Of a DNA stretch of 64,000 nt, positions 60,175-64,000 are shown piece after piece. Source of the stretch: Kineococcus xinjiangensis (GTDB lineage Bacteria > Actinomycetota > Actinomycetes > Actinomycetales > Kineococcaceae); NCBI RefSeq assembly GCF_002934625.1, contig NZ_PTJD01000001.1, positions 571,041 through 635,040 of the forward strand. Direction: 5' to 3'. The position numbers and the translations under genes were made by a program. The notes below the pieces were generated by a model, which made no database searches, was not told the origin of the DNA, and saw only the letters and a program-made list of their open reading frames with translations. Numbering within the stretch: the first letter of the stretch is position 1; each line of letters starts with the position of its first letter.

Positions 60175-61194
60175 GTGCGCAAGGGCATCAAGGACGTGGC
60201 CCGGCTCGCGGGCGTCTCGGTCGGCACCGTCAGCCACGTACTCAACCATCCCGAGCTGGTCACCCCCGAGACCGCCCAGCGGGTGCGGGACGCGATGGAC
60301 GAGCTCGGCTACGTCCGCAACGAACCCGCCCGCCAGCTCGCCCTGCGCGGGCGCAGCGAGCTGATCGCCATGATCATCCCGGCGATCACGGACGTGTTCT
60401 TCCTCGACGTCGTCGACGGCGCCCAGCAGGCCGCCCTCCTCGCCGGCGCGGAGCTGATGGTCGCCAGCAGCGAGCACGACCTGGAGCGCGAGCAGCGCCA
60501 GCTCCAGACGCTGGAGCAGCGCCGGGTGCGCGGCGTCCTCCTCAGTCCCGCGGTCGACGCCTCCCTCGACGGCGTGCGCGCCCTGCAGCGGCGCGGCACG
60601 CCCCTCACCCTCATCGGCCCCGCCTTCGGGCGCCGCGGCTTCTGCTCGGTGTCCATCGACGAGCGCTCCGGGGGCCGCCAGGTCGGCGAGCACCTCGCCG
60701 CCGCCGGGCACCGCCGTGTCGCCTACGCCGGAACCCCGCTTGCCGTCCACCACGTGCGCGAGCGTTTCGAGGGCCTGGTGGAAGCCGTGCCGGAGGCGCA
60801 GGTCACGGCCGTGGACGTCGCCGGCTGGCAGCCCGGGGGCGGGCTGCCGGCGCTCGCCGAGCTGCTGGCGGCACCGGCGGCGCGGCGCCCCACGGCCGTC
60901 TTCTGCGCCAACGACCTCATCGCGCTGGAGGCGCTCGCCGAGTGCGCGGCGCGGGGCCTGTCCGTCCCCGGTGACGTCGCCGTCGTCGGCTACGACGACA
61001 TGCCCTTCACCCGCTCCGCCGCGGTGTCGCTGACGACCGTGGCCCAGCCGCAGGAGGAGATGGGCCGGCGCTCGGTCGAGCTGCTGCTGCGCGAGGACGC
61101 CGACGGCGCCACCCACCGGCACCGCTCGGTGCTGCTGCAGCCGCAGCTCGTGGTGCGCGGCAGCAGCGCGGCGCAGCGGCGGCGCGCAGGCTGA
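60175..61194 (+). CDS. LacI-family transcriptional regulator of the sugar operon
   Basis: 339 residues. HTH GIKDVARLAGVSVGTVSHVLNHPELVTPETAQRVRDAMDELGYVRN with the hinge NEPARQLALRGRS, and a periplasmic-binding-like effector domain (ELIAMIIPAITDVFFLDVVDG...). The hinge Leu (ARQLA) typical for minor-groove insertion at the central CG of the operators is present. Diverges from the SBP-permease-GH78 operon, which it should repress until a sugar (perhaps L-rhamnose or the glycoside) binds. GTG start. Confidence 0.92.
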   Translation: MRKGIKDVARLAGVSVGTVSHVLNHPELVTPETAQRVRDAMDELGYVRNEPARQLALRGRSELIAMIIPAITDVFFLDVVDGAQQAALLAGAELMVASSEHDLEREQRQLQTLEQRRVRGVLLSPAVDASLDGVRALQRRGTPLTLIGPAFGRRGFCSVSIDERSGGRQVGEHLAAAGHRRVAYAGTPLAVHHVRERFEGLVEAVPEAQVTAVDVAGWQPGGGLPALAELLAAPAARRPTAVFCANDLIALEALAECAARGLSVPGDVAVVGYDDMPFTRSAAVSLTTVAQPQEEMGRRSVELLLREDADGATHRHRSVLLQPQLVVRGSSAAQRRRAG

Positions 61195-61230
61195 GGCGCG
61201 CGGGGAGGCGCACCGGGAGGCGCCGCCCCG

Positions 61231-62940
61231 TCAGGGCGCGGACGCCGGCAGCCGCCCGAGGTCGAACGGGGCGCGCAGGCCGAGGACGACGTTGCGGTCC
61301 AGCGCGGTCCCGGAGGTGGGCGAGTCGAAGCCCAGCCACGGCACGTTGCCCGCCAGCTCGCGGTGCAGTCCGGCCAGGTCGGCGGTGGAGTGCAGCTCCC
61401 CCTCGGCGGGGACGACGCGCCCCTCGTGGTCGACCATCGTGCACGCCAGGGCGAGCAGCCCCTCCCCGGCGTCCAGCAGCTCCACCACCCGGGCCTGGCA
61501 CGGCCAGTCCATGACCGCGCAGGTCGTGACCTCCCAGAAGCCGGAACCGGGCCCGGCCGGGCCCGGGTGGGCGCGCACCGCGTTGACATGGGTGTGGCCG
61601 TCGAGCCACAGCACCACGTTGGGGAAGCGGTGCAGCAGGGCCACCAGCTCCGCGGCGGTCACGGCCGCCTCGCCGGTGCCGTCCACCAGGGAGCCCCGGG
61701 TGTTCGTCAGCGTGCTCGGCCCGTGGTGCGAGAGGAGCACCACCAGCCGGTCCTCGTTCGCCGTCTCCACGACGGTGCCGTCCGCGGCCGTGTGGCGGCT
61801 GTGGACGGCTGCCAGCTCGGCCGCCAGCCAGCGCGCCTGCGTCGCGTCCAGGCATCCGTCGGCACCCCCCGCCGACGACGTGGTGTCCAGGGTGATGATC
61901 CGCACCGCACCGGCGTCGTGGGAGTAGTAGGCGGTTCCGTCGCGTCGGTTGCGCGCGGTGAAGCCGTGCCCGTCGGGCCGCTCCCCCGCGCCGAAGTGGG
62001 CCTCGACGAACTCGCGCCGCCCGACGGGGCGCCGGTCGGTGTCCGCGGACACCGCGACGGGCGCGCTCCCCTCGCCGAAGAACTCGTGCCCGGTGGCGGT
62101 GAACACCTCCAGCGCGCTGCGGCGGTCCAGTCCCGGCACCAGCCGGGACGGCTTCACCCCGCCCGTCATGGCGGCGGCCAGCTCGGCGGTGACGACGCCG
62201 ACGCCCTGGATGAGCGCCTCGTGGTTGCCGAAGCACGCCAGCCACGGCACCTCCAGCCCCGGGCAGTCGAAGTCCGCCAGAGCCGCGGTCAGCAGGCCCG
62301 GGCGGACCCCGAACCCGTACTGCGTCTGCCACAGGTCACCGCCGGGGCGGTCGGGACACCAGAAGATGTCGTCGGGCCACGACGGGCCCTGCACGCCCTG
62401 GTAGCCGGCCCCGCCGGAGCCGGGACGGACCCGGCCGCCGCTCATCAGCGCCATCCAGTTGCGCAGCTCGTTCCACTGCGCGTTGTCGATGGCGTCGCCC
62501 GTGGTCACGACGAGGTCGAGGCCGCGGCCGCTCACGGGTGCGCCCTCCTCCGCGTTCAGCCGGTTCAGGGTGGACACCATCGCGTGCATCGCGCGCGCGG
62601 TGAGGGCCTCCTGCGGGCGTTGCACCGGCACCAGCTTCGCGAACAGGGGATCGCCGAACTCCCGGTTGAAGAACTCGAACCGCGCGGTGGAACCCACGTC
62701 CGGCAGTTGCAGGTCCGTCACGTGGGCCACGGTGAGCAGCGGCCTCGCCGTCGCGCCGTCGGCGGGCAGCCAGCGCCCGGCGCCCGCGCCGAGCAGGTCC
62801 TCCCGCCAGCGGTGCGGTTCCCCGTCGAGGACCCCGATGCGGCGGTAGGGCCGCAGCGCTCCCCGGCGGAGCACGTCGCCGGGTCCGAGGCGCCTCGACA
62901 GGGTGGAGATCGACCCGCCGTGGGGGTGGGTGCCGCTCAC
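61231..62940 (-). CDS. Metallophosphoesterase, TIGR03767-like
   Basis: 569 residues. Calcineurin-type motifs: VAHVTDLQLPD, TTGDAIDNAQWNELRN, CFGNHEALIQG, LSHHGPSTL and LDGHTHVNAVR give the usual Asp, Asp, Asn, His and His-x-His ligands. The first His of the common DxH motif is replaced (TDLQ), as in that subfamily. No signal peptide. Substrate unknown. Its start overlaps the stop of the ABC ATPase by four bases, suggesting it works with a transporter, perhaps on an organophosphate. Confidence 0.83.
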   Translation of the reverse strand: MSGTHPHGGSISTLSRRLGPGDVLRRGALRPYRRIGVLDGEPHRWREDLLGAGAGRWLPADGATARPLLTVAHVTDLQLPDVGSTARFEFFNREFGDPLFAKLVPVQRPQEALTARAMHAMVSTLNRLNAEEGAPVSGRGLDLVVTTGDAIDNAQWNELRNWMALMSGGRVRPGSGGAGYQGVQGPSWPDDIFWCPDRPGGDLWQTQYGFGVRPGLLTAALADFDCPGLEVPWLACFGNHEALIQGVGVVTAELAAAMTGGVKPSRLVPGLDRRSALEVFTATGHEFFGEGSAPVAVSADTDRRPVGRREFVEAHFGAGERPDGHGFTARNRRDGTAYYSHDAGAVRIITLDTTSSAGGADGCLDATQARWLAAELAAVHSRHTAADGTVVETANEDRLVVLLSHHGPSTLTNTRGSLVDGTGEAAVTAAELVALLHRFPNVVLWLDGHTHVNAVRAHPGPAGPGSGFWEVTTCAVMDWPCQARVVELLDAGEGLLALACTMVDHEGRVVPAEGELHSTADLAGLHRELAGNVPWLGFDSPTSGTALDRNVVLGLRAPFDLGRLPASAP

Positions 62941-63974
62941 TCGTGCGGCCGCACCACGACGACCGGTTCCGGCCGCAGCCCGATCCGGGCACGGGCGCCG
63001 GGGGCGAAGCGGCCCGCCTCGGCCGTCGGCAGCTGGGCCAGGACCGTCCCGACCGGGCCCAGGTCGACCCTGACGCGGCTGACCGCGCCGAGGAAGGAGG
63101 TTGCGACCACGGTGCCCACGAGCGGGCCGTCCCCCTCGGCCGGGGTCAGCCCGACGGACTCCGGCCGCACCACCGCGAGCGCCGCGCCCGGTTCGGCCCG
63201 CGGGTCCACGAGCGGCAGCCGGACCCCGAGCACCTCGGCGCTCCCGTCGGCCACCGTCGCCGGCAGCTTGTTGCTGAGGCCGACGAACTCGGCGACGAAG
63301 GGCGTGGCGGGGCGGTGGTAGACGTCCGTGGGGCTGCCCACCTGCTCCAGGCGCCCGGAGTTCATGACACCGACCCGGTCGGCCACGGCGAGGGCCTCCT
63401 CCTGGTCGTGGGTCACGAAGAGCGTCGTGATCCCGACCTCCAGCTGCACCCGGCGGATCTCGTCGCGCAGCTGGGCGCGGACCTTCGCGTCCAGCGCCGA
63501 CAGCGGCTCGTCGAGGAGCAGGACGGTGGGCTGGATCGCCAGCGCCCGGGCCAGCGCCACCCGCTGCTGCTGACCGCCCGACATCTGGTGGGGGTAGCGG
63601 TCCGCCTGCGCCGACAGCCCCACCAGCTCCAGCACCTCACCCGCCCGGCGGTGCCGCTCCCGGGCCGCCTGCCCGCGCAGCCGCAGGCCGAAGGCGACGT
63701 TCTCCAGGGACGTCATGTGCGGGAACAGGGAGTACGCCTGGAAGACCATGCCCATGTCGCGGCGGCTGGCCGGCAGCCGGGTCACGTCCCGGCCCCCGAC
63801 CACCACCCTGCCGGAGTCGGCGTCCTCCAGCCCCGCGACCAGCCGCAGCGCCGTGGTCTTGCCACAGCCGGACGGGCCCAGCAGGGCCACCAGCTCCCCC
63901 GGGTGCAGGACGAGGTCCAGTCCGTCCAGTGCGGGGACGGCGCCGTAGCTGCGCCGCAGCGACTCCAGGCGCAC
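62937..63974 (-). CDS. ABC transporter ATPase with TOBE domain (PotA/FbpC-like); 5' end possibly beyond the window
   Basis: At least 345 residues. Walker A GPSGCGKTT, Q-loop FQAYSLFPHMTS, signature MSGGQQQRVALARALA, Walker B VLLLDEPLSALD, H-loop FVTHDQEEALAVAD, and a TOBE domain (about 270-345: AVVRPESVGLTPAEGDGPLVGTVVATSFLG). Belongs to the polyamine/iron/phosphonate-type group of importers. The first in-frame GTG in the window is used, but the frame stays open to the edge and homologues start a few residues earlier, so the true start may be outside. Its permeases and binding protein should lie beyond the right edge. Confidence 0.88.
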   Translation of the reverse strand: MRLESLRRSYGAVPALDGLDLVLHPGELVALLGPSGCGKTTALRLVAGLEDADSGRVVVGGRDVTRLPASRRDMGMVFQAYSLFPHMTSLENVAFGLRLRGQAARERHRRAGEVLELVGLSAQADRYPHQMSGGQQQRVALARALAIQPTVLLLDEPLSALDAKVRAQLRDEIRRVQLEVGITTLFVTHDQEEALAVADRVGVMNSGRLEQVGSPTDVYHRPATPFVAEFVGLSNKLPATVADGSAEVLGVRLPLVDPRAEPGAALAVVRPESVGLTPAEGDGPLVGTVVATSFLGAVSRVRVDLGPVGTVLAQLPTAEAGRFAPGARARIGLRPEPVVVVRPHE

Positions 63975-64000
63975 CTCGGCACCGGCACGGGTGCCGGCGG

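Overview
The window is very GC-rich with strongly G/C-biased third positions. It carries mycothiol genes (an MshB-type deacetylase and a mycothiol-dependent formaldehyde dehydrogenase), a type-2 DapD, a DapC-FdxA pair and many GTG starts. These point to a free-living, aerobic actinobacterium. The gene style suggests the Kineosporiales (Kineococcus-like), but that placement is an inference and no rRNA or tRNA gene was recognised to test it.

Layout. (1) 1-6.6 kb, housekeeping: dapE (cut by the window edge) diverging from dapD, a secreted hypothetical protein, citrate synthase, dapC-fdxA and a GNAT acetyltransferase. (2) 6.7-14 kb, mostly minus strand: an atypical FtsH-like protease, mshB, typA, a Nudix hydrolase, and DUF305 and DUF3105 envelope proteins. 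(3) 14-19.6 kb: an oligopeptide ABC importer operon. (4) 20.2-26 kb: a large Ig-like/PxKF secreted protein, a BNR lipoprotein-DUF305-small membrane protein operon, and a VanY-type peptidase. (5) 26-30.5 kb, signalling: MarR regulator, CHASE3-GAF-GGDEF protein and GAF-PAS histidine kinase. (6) 30.6-47 kb, catabolic accessory region: an operon of PDR-type reductase, CYP199-like P450, formaldehyde dehydrogenase (MscR) and an MBL hydrolase; a secreted GH3-PA14 glucosidase; an IclR regulator; a decayed SDR; LysR and MFS genes; and a five-gene aromatic ring-cleavage operon (VOC dioxygenase, alpha/beta hydrolase, cyclase, FAD monooxygenase, FAH-family protein). (7) 47-64 kb, glycoside region: TetR diverging from GH3-MFS-GH78; a convergent SBP-permease-permease-GH78 operon with a divergent LacI regulator and two LacI half-palindrome operators; then a TIGR03767-like metallophosphoesterase and an ABC ATPase at the right edge.

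How the genes may work together. The 30-60 kb block reads as a plant phenolic glycoside utilisation island. Two alpha-L-rhamnosidases and two GH3 beta-glycosidases would remove the sugars. The P450/reductase would O-demethylate a methoxylated aromatic, and MscR with the MBL protein would clear the formaldehyde released. The FAD monooxygenase, extradiol dioxygenase and C-C/FAH hydrolases would open the ring. Each enzyme assignment rests on visible motifs; joining them into one pathway is inference.

Non-coding features include a palindromic repeat in three copies placed in convergent intergenic spaces, several strong hairpin terminators, attenuator-like hairpins just after both substrate-binding-protein genes, and candidate operators for LacI, TetR and MarR.
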